Source of the DNA: an uncultured Eubacterium sp.
Lineage (GTDB): Bacteria > Bacillota > Clostridia > Lachnospirales > Lachnospiraceae
Assembly: GCA_910577295.1 (NCBI GenBank)
Contig: CAJTLS010000030.1
Coordinates: forward strand, 1-17,878
Direction of reading: 5' to 3'
DNA: 17,878 nt
The notes beneath the pieces are model-generated. The model searched no databases, was not told where the DNA came from, and saw only the letters and a program-made list of their open reading frames with translations. Shown here one piece after another: positions 6,939 through 14,871 of the stretch; position 1 is the stretch's first letter; each line of letters begins with the position of its first letter. The position numbers were made by a program, and so were the translations under genes.

Positions 6939-8939
6939 TCATACCTTAAACGACGCCACCGTCTGATTCAGGAGTTCGCTCAGACGGAACAATTCCTCCA
7001 TTTTGGCAAGTACCGTACTGGCGTTTTCATCGGAACTCTGTGCCGATTTCTCTACTTCCTGCATATATTCGGTTATGGCTCCGACTAATAATGTAATGTC
7101 GTGAATTGCCTCATTGATTCCGTCCATTTTAAGACTCATCTGTCGGGAAGACGCTCCCAAATCACCCGAGATATTGCTATAGAATACGGCATCCTGTTTA
7201 TATACTTCGGCAAGTTCCGTCATTTCCCTGTAGTCTTCCATCACCTTATCGTTCATAAAATCAAGCAGTTTCTGCGAAGTGCCCGACAAAACAACGACGC
7301 TCCTGATTACATCTTCTGTCACCTGACGAATTTTGTCTACCGCAACTTTAGAATTATCTGCCAGTTCACGAATCTGATCCGCAACAACCGAAAAACCAGC
7401 TCCTGCCTGACCGGCTCTTGCCGCCTCAATCGACGCATTCAGCGCCAAAAGATTCGTCTGATCGCTGATGACAAGGATTTCTTCTGTCAGCGAATCAATA
7501 TCCCGTACTCTGTCACTGTCACAAATCGCCTGCTCCAGTTCCTTTCTAGCCTCCTGATAGATGGAAATCGCCTCCTGTCCGGATTTTTCCGAACTCTCAT
7601 GCCTCTCTCTGGCGCGGCTCATAATATCGTTTGACTGCTCTGCCGCTTCACTGGCGCGCTCTGTCACATTGCCGACAAGAACTCCCAGTTCCTGACCGAT
7701 ATTCTCAATATCATCGGCCAGTCCCTTTGCCTCTTTCGTCTGCGTCATAACCTGTAAAACCGAATCAAGAATATGAGAGAGGTCTTCTGTCAGCACCGCC
7801 ATCTCTTTTGATGTTCCTTTGGCAATCGTGTCAATATCTTCCGCCTCTTCCTTTGTGTTCAAAATAATACTGCGAATCTGCTGTTTTACCTCTACCGTAG
7901 CCTTTTGTATCTGCTCAGTTTCATTCTTATATTCTTTCGGAATGCCTTTCTCACTGACTATATGTTCGGAGAAATCACCGGAAGCAAATTGTTTCAGCAT
8001 CTGTACCGGAGCCAGCATTTTCCCGATAAGGCCCGTCATGAATACGATGACGAGAACAATGATGACAAGGGCGATGATAAGAGCTACTACAACCATCGTC
8101 GTCAGGGATTTTATGACATTAGCAGTCGGAGCCGCAACGCCTAATCGCCAGTCGCTCCCCTTAATCTGCGAAGCGGCAAAATAACAGTTGCTTCCATTGT
8201 AATCCCTGAGTTTCAGCACATCACTGTCCGTTCCATCCATCAGAGCGGACAGTCCCGGCATTATATCCGTAACAGCAACCGCTGATTCTTCTTTTGGTTC
8301 GTATTCTTTATTTTTATGGGCGATATACTGTCCGCTGCTGTCAACAAGAAATCCATACACACCTTCTTCATAATTGATACTCCCGGTCAAATCCGTCACG
8401 GTTCCCAACGTTACATCCAGTCCGATGACAGCTGCCAGCTCATCTTTTATGTACACTGGTGCGGCAATCGTCGCACACATCTGATTCGTCAGCACATCCC
8501 AGTAAGGATTCGTTACGATCACTTCTTTTTTCTCGGATGCCTGCTGATACCAGCCGCGCTTGACCGGGTCGTACCCCTCCGGTATCTCTGCTTTCCGGTT
8601 GGACTGGATAAACTTGCTGTCTTTCGTCCCGCAATACAGGTTGAGAATTTCTTCCCGTCCCGACGCATAGGTATCCACAACCGACTGGATAAACTTTACG
8701 TCGGTGTTTGCCGCCGCTTCTATACTGTTTGCAGCCCCGTCTGTCAACAGCTTTTCCGCCTCAATCCATGTATTAATCTCCTCCGCATACTTATCCGCAT
8801 TTAACTGCAATGCCTCCGTCTGCTTCTGAATCAAATTTCTACCCGCCAGAATAACAATTCCGGCAGTTGTTAAAATGATACTTACCGCTACAATACAGAT
8901 AACATTTAATGTCAGCTTTCCTTTAATTGTCTTTCTCAT
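6939..8939 (-). CDS. Methyl-accepting chemotaxis protein with amino-acid-type dCache domain
   Basis: 666 residues. Membrane segments at about 12-33 and 281-305 flank an extracellular dCache domain (40-275). A HAMP-like stretch follows (306-360), then a long coiled-coil signalling domain with the conserved tip around DQTNLLALNASIEAARAGQAGAGF (493-516). The ligand domain carries Tyr123, Arg128, Trp130, Tyr131, Tyr146, Asp148 and Asp175 with the spacing of the amino-acid-binding dCache_1 motif known from receptors such as PctA, so an amino acid or related amine-carboxylate ligand is predicted. AGGTGG at about 8951-8956 precedes ATG 8937-8939. The gene follows the second LytTR regulator by 68 nt and is the last of the signalling locus; no CheA, CheW or flagellar gene is in the window. 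Confidence 0.92.
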   Translation of the reverse strand: MRKTIKGKLTLNVICIVAVSIILTTAGIVILAGRNLIQKQTEALQLNADKYAEEINTWIEAEKLLTDGAANSIEAAANTDVKFIQSVVDTYASGREEILNLYCGTKDSKFIQSNRKAEIPEGYDPVKRGWYQQASEKKEVIVTNPYWDVLTNQMCATIAAPVYIKDELAAVIGLDVTLGTVTDLTGSINYEEGVYGFLVDSSGQYIAHKNKEYEPKEESAVAVTDIMPGLSALMDGTDSDVLKLRDYNGSNCYFAASQIKGSDWRLGVAAPTANVIKSLTTMVVVALIIALVIIVLVIVFMTGLIGKMLAPVQMLKQFASGDFSEHIVSEKGIPKEYKNETEQIQKATVEVKQQIRSIILNTKEEAEDIDTIAKGTSKEMAVLTEDLSHILDSVLQVMTQTKEAKGLADDIENIGQELGVLVGNVTERASEAAEQSNDIMSRARERHESSEKSGQEAISIYQEARKELEQAICDSDRVRDIDSLTEEILVISDQTNLLALNASIEAARAGQAGAGFSVVADQIRELADNSKVAVDKIRQVTEDVIRSVVVLSGTSQKLLDFMNDKVMEDYREMTELAEVYKQDAVFYSNISGDLGASSRQMSLKMDGINEAIHDITLLVGAITEYMQEVEKSAQSSDENASTVLAKMEELFRLSELLNQTVASFKV

Positions 8940-9007
8940 AATTCTAATCCACCTTTTCTGTCAAAATATTTATTAGGATATGAAACTATCGGCGCAGCTC
9001 GCTCGTC

Positions 9008-9736
9008 TCATTTCTTTCCACGGTGATAATCCAGATATTTATCCCGCAGAAACGGATAGGTTCCTCTCGGCAGGTAGATTTTCTGCCCGTTATCCATTTG
9101 TGCTTCCTGTGCATTCATACTTTCTATATGCCCCAAATGGATAATATAAGAGGCGCCAACTTTCACCAGCTCCTGACAGGCGCAACACATCTCATAAATC
9201 TTCGCCATTGTGAGATTCTGCCGTACTTCCGCACCATCTGTCATATGGATACACTGGCGTTTTCCCTGCGCCTCACAATATACAATATCGTTTAATGCAA
9301 ATTTGCGGATATGGCTATCCACTTTCAATAAGATATATTGATGTCTGTCATCTCTCTTGTCCTCGAGAATTTTGTGAATCGCCTTAAAAAGCGCTCTTTC
9401 CGAAACTGGTTTTATCAGATACGATGCCACCTCCACTTCAAACGCCGTAAGCGCATGCTCTGCCGACGAGGCAAAAAGAATAACTTTTCCTCTATTTCCC
9501 ATACGGTGCAGCTCCCGTACCGTCTCAACTCCCATTTGCTCTGGCACGTTGATATCCATCAAAATAATATCCGGTTTCCAATTTTCAGTTCCGGTCTCCT
9601 GCAGCAAATCTCCTGTATTGGTAAAACGCTTTAGCAGAAATGCGTTTTCTGCAAGCGGACTTTGCTCACTTCTCAGAATGCGCTCCACTCTGTCCGACTC
9701 TGTTTTTTCACTGTCACAGATTGCAATCTGATACAT
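9008..9736 (-). CDS. LytTR-family response regulator (second copy)
   Basis: 242 residues. Residues 1-125 are a receiver: Asp61 in ILMDINVPEQMG is the phosphoacceptor, FASS supplies the conserved Ser/Thr, and YLIKP the conserved Lys. The acidic pair near the start reads Asp8-Ser9 instead of the usual Asp-Asp, removing a magnesium ligand. Residues about 135-240 are a LytTR DNA-binding domain (YILLKVDSHIRKF, VRQNLTMAKIYEM, GQKIYLPRGTY). That domain is about 66% identical by hand count to the LytTR domain of the regulator ending at 14119, so the two genes are paralogues. I start at ATG 9734-9736, 8 nt after GGAGG (9745-9749); a longer frame reaches 9781 but lacks a binding site and would cover the promoter. 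It is followed by the chemoreceptor gene. Confidence 0.9.
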   Translation of the reverse strand: MYQIAICDSEKTESDRVERILRSEQSPLAENAFLLKRFTNTGDLLQETGTENWKPDIILMDINVPEQMGVETVRELHRMGNRGKVILFASSAEHALTAFEVEVASYLIKPVSERALFKAIHKILEDKRDDRHQYILLKVDSHIRKFALNDIVYCEAQGKRQCIHMTDGAEVRQNLTMAKIYEMCCACQELVKVGASYIIHLGHIESMNAQEAQMDNGQKIYLPRGTYPFLRDKYLDYHRGKK

Positions 9737-9744
9737 GTCTGACA

Positions 9745-9749
9745 CCTCC
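9745..9749 (-). promoter_or_regulatory. Ribosome binding site deciding the second LytTR regulator start
   Basis: GGAGG on the minus strand, 8 nt before ATG 9734-9736. It supports this inner start over upstream ATG codons up to 9781, which would also overlap the -10 box at 9773-9778. Confidence 0.85.
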
Positions 9750-9772
9750 ATATCAAATACATACATATCACT

Positions 9773-9817
9773 ATTATACAATCTTTCGACAGATTACACC
9801 CTATACCATGATATAGG
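9773..9817 (-). promoter_or_regulatory. Predicted promoter with two small inverted repeats before the second LytTR gene
   Basis: A perfect TATAAT -10 (9773-9778, minus strand) has no recognisable -35 at 16-18 nt. Instead there are two inverted repeats: AATCT/AGATT (9780-9795) in the spacer and CCTATA/TATAGG (9800-9817) centred about 42 nt before the predicted start point near 9766. A site at that distance is typical of activators that replace a weak -35. The leader to ATG 9736 would be about 30 nt. The repeats could instead be a weak hairpin after the upstream regulator gene. Confidence 0.5.
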
Positions 9818-9828
9818 TTTTCTGAAAA

Positions 9829-10467
9829 TCAGTACTCTTCATCCTCCGCAATATCCACGACAAATTTTGCGTCGCTCACGGCAACGGCGAGCTGAAGTTT
9901 GTTTTTCAGGTTCGTCTTTGCCAGCATATTTGTCACATGATATTTGACCGTGACCACTTCCACGTTGAGCCTTTCCGCAATCTGGGGATAGGTCAGCCCC
10001 TTGACAAGACAGCGCAGGACGCGCATCTCCGTCTTCGTGAATTCCGTACTTTTAGCCGTACCAATTTCAACAACCGGCGGCGCATCAGGGAAAACGTGTT
10101 CCCCTGCCATCGTGCGGGAGATAATCTGCATCAGTGTCGTCTCGTCGGCATCTTTATACCACAGACTATCTGCTCCAGAGCATTTTGCCCGTTTGAGAAT
10201 CCCGTCATCTACGAGAGAAGTCACCACAACAATCCGAATGCCGGGAAAACTTTTCTTAATCTTTTTCACGGCAGCCAGACCATTTTCTCGATGTGCCGTC
10301 TGCACATCCATCAAAATCAGGTGAATTGCTTTCGTCTCACAAATTTCATACGCCTGCTCAGCTCCCTCGATAGATGCTTTCAGAAAAAAATCGTCAGACT
10401 TATCAATATACCCCTCCAAAATACTTCGTATCATCTTCTGATCTTCCACTATCATTACATTTTTCAT
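9829..10467 (-). CDS. NarL/LuxR-type response regulator
   Basis: 212 residues. The receiver (1-125) has the acidic pair Glu8-Asp9, phosphoacceptor Asp54 in LILMDVQTA, Thr83 and Lys105. Residues 140-205 are a LuxR-type HTH (FTKTEMRVLRCLVKGLTYPQ, then IAERLNVEVVTVKYHVTNML). I start at ATG 10465-10467 with GAGGG 5 nt upstream (10473-10477); the ATG at 10477-10479 overlaps that site and has none of its own. The gene follows the NarL-type kinase by 45 nt and is the obvious phosphorelay partner. It probably ends the upstream transcription unit or reads through to the second LytTR gene. Confidence 0.9.
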   Translation of the reverse strand: MKNVMIVEDQKMIRSILEGYIDKSDDFFLKASIEGAEQAYEICETKAIHLILMDVQTAHRENGLAAVKKIKKSFPGIRIVVVTSLVDDGILKRAKCSGADSLWYKDADETTLMQIISRTMAGEHVFPDAPPVVEIGTAKSTEFTKTEMRVLRCLVKGLTYPQIAERLNVEVVTVKYHVTNMLAKTNLKNKLQLAVAVSDAKFVVDIAEDEEY

Positions 10468-10512
10468 ACTAACCCTCATTTCTGAGCGATTTTATCGCAC
10501 TGTTTCCTTTTT

Positions 10513-11778
10513 TTATCCTATATCTGCTGCCGGCAGAATGATTCGGCACACAAATCGGGGACTGCTTATCAGCTCCAGACTACCGCCGGCATGCTCGATA
10601 CGGCTGCGCAAGCCGGAAAGCCCGCTGCCCTCAACAACCGTCTGCTCTGGAGCCATACCGTTATTTGTTATCGCACAGGTAATCTGTCCGCCGTTACACC
10701 CCAACTCCACAAACACCTTATCTCCGCCGGCATGACGTACACAATTATTCACACATTCCCGAATGGCAAGGAGAAGCAGATGACGCACAAACCCATCTTC
10801 GGGAACGCTTCCCTCCCATATGAGTTCCACCCCCAAATCCCTTGCACGAATGCCAACAGTCTCCCATTCGTCCTGATGTGCAGGCATATTATTGGCCCGG
10901 TAAAGCAAATCAACGGCTGTCTCCCACAACATGGCATTTTTCCTGATGACAGCAATATCCTGATGTTGTACGAGCGCTTTTTTGGCGGCGAGAATACTGT
11001 GGCCGATATCATCATGGACACGTATCTTCATCGACAATATTTCCTCTTCCCGCACAATGTCATGCATATTATCCAAAATCCATTTCATTCTCTTATTGGC
11101 ATCCGCAAGACGGGCATTTTCGCGGTTCAGCTCCGCCTGTTTTGCGTACAGCTCCGTTACGTTTACGGCGATTACTTCTGTTATCTGTTTTCCTTCCCTG
11201 TCTGTAATTATGGATTCTGTAAAGCGGTGAACCGTTCCGTCTGGAAAACGGTACAACGCAATTTCCCTGTCAAGACATTCCACGTCAGAGTGCGGATGAG
11301 ACAGCGCTCCCTGCAGCTCGTCGAGCGTCTGTATTTCCTTTCCAAACAACATAACTCCAATCGACATCATTTTTCTGTTAATCATCCGCACTGTACCGTA
11401 TTCATCAAAAAAACAAATGCCATCCGGCAGGTTATCACCCGCCTCTTTAATCGTATCCCGCGACAGGGAGTATCGCATCCTCATCCACATACGAATATAA
11501 CGTACTGCGGCATAGGCGAGCAGTCCTGCTTCCACAAACCAGAGTAAAGCGGCAGCACCCACAAAGCCACCCATACCGGCAGTCTCTGTCCTCATTTCAA
11601 ACAGTGTTTTAATATATAACAGCTCTGCCGTCAGCAGCACACAGTCAAATACAGTGAACAGATATCTTCCGCCTGCCACATCCTCAATCACAAGAAACAA
11701 CTGCAACAGAGCAGTTGCAAGCATAAGCAGTATCAGCAATGTCTGCTGTACGCTTCCACACGCGGAAAAGAAACTCAT
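10513..11778 (-). CDS. NarL-type (HPK7) membrane histidine kinase with PAS-like domain
   Basis: 421 residues. Three or four membrane segments lie within residues 12-95, followed by a PAS-like domain (110-210, LPDGICFFDEYGTVRMINRK), a coiled coil (212-245), a HisKA_3-type dimerisation domain with phosphoacceptor His255 in RVHDDIGH, and an HATPase domain: N box with Asn344 in RECVNNCVRHA, TNNGMAPE (371-378) and glycine-rich EGSGLSGLRSRI (383-394). All catalytic boxes are intact. AGGAGG (11788-11793) is 9 nt before ATG 11776-11778. The start overlaps the stop of the polytopic sensor by ATGA, so the two proteins are translationally coupled and probably work together. Confidence 0.92.
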   Translation of the reverse strand: MSFFSACGSVQQTLLILLMLATALLQLFLVIEDVAGGRYLFTVFDCVLLTAELLYIKTLFEMRTETAGMGGFVGAAALLWFVEAGLLAYAAVRYIRMWMRMRYSLSRDTIKEAGDNLPDGICFFDEYGTVRMINRKMMSIGVMLFGKEIQTLDELQGALSHPHSDVECLDREIALYRFPDGTVHRFTESIITDREGKQITEVIAVNVTELYAKQAELNRENARLADANKRMKWILDNMHDIVREEEILSMKIRVHDDIGHSILAAKKALVQHQDIAVIRKNAMLWETAVDLLYRANNMPAHQDEWETVGIRARDLGVELIWEGSVPEDGFVRHLLLLAIRECVNNCVRHAGGDKVFVELGCNGGQITCAITNNGMAPEQTVVEGSGLSGLRSRIEHAGGSLELISSPRFVCRIILPAADIG

Positions 11779-14084
11779 GACGCAATGCCTCCTTTCTCAA
11801 ACGCCCTGTTCACATACCACAGTCCATCTTCGTCCTGACATACCGTAATCTCTGGGAACATCTCTGTGAGGGCCGTTAAATCTTCTCTGCAATCCGCGCA
11901 AAACGTAAGCAAAAAACTGCTGCCCCTTTCTTCCAGACAGAGTAAAACAGCAGACATCGTGTCGATACCTTTTTCTATAACAGCTTCAAAAATATTGTAC
12001 ACAGCGCCTGCGGTTTCCGTAAACAACTTCTCACAATTTAAAATGCGCACCGCACATTCCACACCGTAAAGTTTAAGATTCTCCGCAAATTCCCTAATAC
12101 CGAGAAGCAGCTCCTCCTTGCGGATACTCTGTTTCTGTGCAGAGACAAAAATAAGGTCGCTGCGGCGTTTGATGTAAGTACCGACAATCACTATTTTGCC
12201 AAGGATATGTTTTGCCTCGTCCAAATCTTCCGTCTGCCTGAGCTGCCCTGTCAGTTTGCGAAGAATGGCAACCTGTGACGCCGTCTGCGCTTCCACCAAA
12301 TCATAAAGCCTGTTTTCTTCATCCAAATGCAGCCGATAGGCTTTTTGCTCTGCCTCCGCCTTCAGCACATCTCCGGTATCACACAGTTCCTCCCGCGTCA
12401 TCTCCAAATCCCTCTGGACAGAAAGAAGCTCTGAAACATCCTCCTGCCAATACATATAGCCTCCGCGAAGCGCTGCTCCAGATAAGCGGACTGACTGATC
12501 TAGCATGACGGGCGCCGTATCTGCCTGAATCAGTATCTCTTTGGGAATCGTCTCCGCCCCCTCCGAAGTATAGAGAATCTCATGCTCCCGATTTGCAAGC
12601 TGTACAGTAATGGCGGCGCTCTGAAACAAGTTTTCATAACTCATATTCGTCTGAATCAAGCCGCTTTCAATAATCAGTTCAAACAAAACCGCCACCATCA
12701 GGCAGCCGGATGCCGTCATATCGTTGAGATAATTGCGAACAAAACTGTCGTCCACAAAATACTGGATTGCATATACAATGAGAAAAATCACACAAAGGAG
12801 CGGCAGCAACGTAAACTTTTTCCGTCCGGGGATTCGGCATTTACCTACGATAATCGCAAGTATCAAAACACCACACAGGGCAATCAGCGCCATAATCAGA
12901 TAGTAGCCCACCTCATGAATACAGGCGGCATTTGTCCATGGTACGCCCTCCGGAAAAGAAAAGACAATCTGGTGCCAGTCGTTTGTCAGAACAAGCAAAA
13001 TTAGCGCCGCTCCCACGCCAAACAAAGCCCGCCCCCACTTACCGAAACTGACATTTTCGCCCCTGCCTGCCATGATGGCTATATTCAGTCCGAGAACAGC
13101 AATCAATATCTGCGGTATATAGTAGGCATACCACAAATAACGCACAATCTTGACATCTCCCTGAAAGAGCAGATGTTTGCACATGCTCACGGCAATCCAG
13201 AATACAAGAAGTACGGAAACCCCGCCAAAACAGCGCCGCATCATCTTCTGGATGATACCGCGACAGGCGATTCGTCCCCACGCATAATACATTCCCATAT
13301 AGATAAAACTGCGAAACAGCCTAAAAAAATAGTATTCCGCATTTTCGGGCGGTACAAATTTGCAGGCCAACGCAATACCCGCTCCGGTAAATACCATCGT
13401 CCAGACAGAGATAATCCGCCGCTTGATATTATATTTCTGGTATACGCTGTACAAAACGAGAATCAGACATTCGGATAATATATAAGTAATTGACAGAAAT
13501 TCAAATCCGCGAGAACGGAACTGTTCCATCAGCCAGACAATAATATCGATAAACACGGCACACAACAAAACGACACCATGGATGTAAGTAGTCACTTTCT
13601 TTCTCTTTATAGAAAAGACGATGGCGGCGAGCATGGCCGCAAAATACAGGAACAGATAAATATAGTACAATAAATGAAGCGAGCCGTATTCTTTCACAAG
13701 CACGGCAGTACCATCTACGATTTTAAACGAAGCCGACTTATAATATACGGTCAGATATCCGGGACTTGCGGCAATGAAAAGTACAACCAGACCAACAACA
13801 GACAAAATAGCCGGAAGCCATTTGGAATACTTTACTCCACAGAGCTTTAAGATTATCATCAACATAAAGAACGGCAGAAAAACATTGCCGGAATAGGCAA
13901 GCCTATTAGCCATAAGAGCAGAATTAAGCGTCTTTGAAGAAGCCAGCAGAAAATATCCAAGGTCTGCGACAAAGACTGACAAGAATAAAAGGCGCAGCCA
14001 ATTGTCTTTCTTTCTGTCTATAAAAATGCAGGCGCCGAGTAAAATAAGTGCCGTTATACTAATCACACCATATGTCAGGACCAT
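11775..14084 (-). CDS. Polytopic sensor with degenerate histidine-kinase domain
   Basis: 769 residues. Two blocks of membrane helices (about 5-215 and 225-475) make at least 13 segments; the second block, with LTNDWHQIVF (366-375), resembles the HisKA_7TM sensor region. Residues 485-550 may be a degenerate PAS fold, 551-600 a coiled coil. The C-terminal 170 residues resemble dimerisation and ATPase domains but lack a His in the helix LYDLVEAQTASQVAILRKL (593-611), keep only an N-box-like NIFEAVIEK (697-705), and have no glycine boxes. I infer a sensor pseudokinase that passes its signal to the neighbouring NarL-type kinase. I start at ATG 14082-14084 because GGAGG is 7 nt upstream; a frame to 14144 would overlap the LytTR gene and has no site. 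Confidence 0.8.
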   Translation of the reverse strand: MVLTYGVISITALILLGACIFIDRKKDNWLRLLFLSVFVADLGYFLLASSKTLNSALMANRLAYSGNVFLPFFMLMIILKLCGVKYSKWLPAILSVVGLVVLFIAASPGYLTVYYKSASFKIVDGTAVLVKEYGSLHLLYYIYLFLYFAAMLAAIVFSIKRKKVTTYIHGVVLLCAVFIDIIVWLMEQFRSRGFEFLSITYILSECLILVLYSVYQKYNIKRRIISVWTMVFTGAGIALACKFVPPENAEYYFFRLFRSFIYMGMYYAWGRIACRGIIQKMMRRCFGGVSVLLVFWIAVSMCKHLLFQGDVKIVRYLWYAYYIPQILIAVLGLNIAIMAGRGENVSFGKWGRALFGVGAALILLVLTNDWHQIVFSFPEGVPWTNAACIHEVGYYLIMALIALCGVLILAIIVGKCRIPGRKKFTLLPLLCVIFLIVYAIQYFVDDSFVRNYLNDMTASGCLMVAVLFELIIESGLIQTNMSYENLFQSAAITVQLANREHEILYTSEGAETIPKEILIQADTAPVMLDQSVRLSGAALRGGYMYWQEDVSELLSVQRDLEMTREELCDTGDVLKAEAEQKAYRLHLDEENRLYDLVEAQTASQVAILRKLTGQLRQTEDLDEAKHILGKIVIVGTYIKRRSDLIFVSAQKQSIRKEELLLGIREFAENLKLYGVECAVRILNCEKLFTETAGAVYNIFEAVIEKGIDTMSAVLLCLEERGSSFLLTFCADCREDLTALTEMFPEITVCQDEDGLWYVNRAFEKGGIAS

Positions 14085-14091
14085 CCGTCCA

Positions 14092-14096
14092 CCTCC
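14092..14096 (-). promoter_or_regulatory. Ribosome binding site deciding the polytopic sensor start
   Basis: GGAGG on the minus strand, 7 nt before ATG 14082-14084. It places the start 34 nt after the stop of the first LytTR gene and trims 20 residues from the longest frame; the trimmed part is hydrophilic while the new N-terminus enters directly into a membrane helix. Confidence 0.85.
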
Positions 14097-14118
14097 AAAA
14101 TCACCTGTCTCCCGCTTC

Positions 14119-14871
14119 TCAATCTCTGCCACAATAATAGTCAAGATACTGTTCCCGCAAAGGACGGAATGTCCCTCTCGGAAGATAGATTTTCTGCCCG
14201 TTATCCATCAGCAGCTCTCGCGCATTCATACTAACGATATGTTCCAGACTGACGATATAGGAAACGCCCACTTTCACAAGCGCCTGACAGGCAGAACACA
14301 TCTCATAAATCCTTGCCATCGTCAGATTCTGTCTTACCCGTGTACCATCTTTCATATAAATATACTGGAATTTCCCTTTCGCTTCACAATATATAATATC
14401 ATTTAGTGATATCTTTGTTATCATTGCCTCTACACGCAGCAATATGTATTTTTCCCGCTCTTCTTCCAGCTCTATCAGAAAACCATCCAACAAGTTAAAT
14501 ACTTTTTCTTCTGACAGCGGCTTGAGCAAATACCGGGACGCCTCTACCTCAAATGCATCCAGCGCATGCTCTTTTGAGGTCGTGAAAAAAAACAGTTTTG
14601 CCGTACTCCCCATGTCACGGAGCCGTCTCGCTGCCTCTATCCCTATCGGAAGGCTTTCTCCGGTCTCTTCTTCCGGCATATAAATATCAATAAAAATCAA
14701 ATGCGGCGAATACGTTCCGTCCCTTACCATGCCAAGTAACTTATTTGCACTTTCAAAGCGCTCTATTTTAAAGTCTGCCTCTGGATGCTTTTTCTCATAC
14801 GCGCCCAGTATTTTTTCGGTTTTTGTAAGTTCTGCCGGCTCATCGTCACACAGTGCAATCTCAACTGTCAT
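14119..14871 (-). CDS. LytTR-family response regulator (AgrA-like, first copy)
   Basis: 250 residues. The receiver (1-130) has Asp9-Asp10, phosphoacceptor Asp62 in LIFIDIYMPEEETG, a Thr-Ser in FFFTTSKEH and Lys in YLLKPLSEE, so it looks fully active. Residues about 140-248 are the LytTR DNA-binding domain (YILLRVEAMITKI, VRQNLTMARIYEM, GQKIYLPRGTF). ATG 14869-14871 has GGAGG 6 nt upstream (14878-14882). The start overlaps the end of the GHKL kinase gene by 11 nt, the usual layout of an AgrC/AgrA-like pair. Its DNA-binding domain is paralogous to that of the regulator starting at 9736, while the receivers have diverged. Confidence 0.93.
   Translation of the reverse strand: MTVEIALCDDEPAELTKTEKILGAYEKKHPEADFKIERFESANKLLGMVRDGTYSPHLIFIDIYMPEEETGESLPIGIEAARRLRDMGSTAKLFFFTTSKEHALDAFEVEASRYLLKPLSEEKVFNLLDGFLIELEEEREKYILLRVEAMITKISLNDIIYCEAKGKFQYIYMKDGTRVRQNLTMARIYEMCSACQALVKVGVSYIVSLEHIVSMNARELLMDNGQKIYLPRGTFRPLREQYLDYYCGRD

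Noticed and set aside
10591..11547. 318-codon plus-strand open frame
   Set aside because: Lies wholly antisense to the NarL-type kinase, whose motifs are complete; the plus-strand product has no recognisable domain.
11775..14084. Polytopic sensor as a pseudogene
   Set aside because: The frame is intact over 769 codons with a good ribosome binding site and coupled downstream gene; only catalytic residues are missing, which fits a pseudokinase.
14085..14144. Longer N-terminus for the polytopic sensor
   Set aside because: It adds a hydrophilic stretch overlapping the LytTR gene without a ribosome binding site, while the inner ATG has GGAGG at 7 nt.
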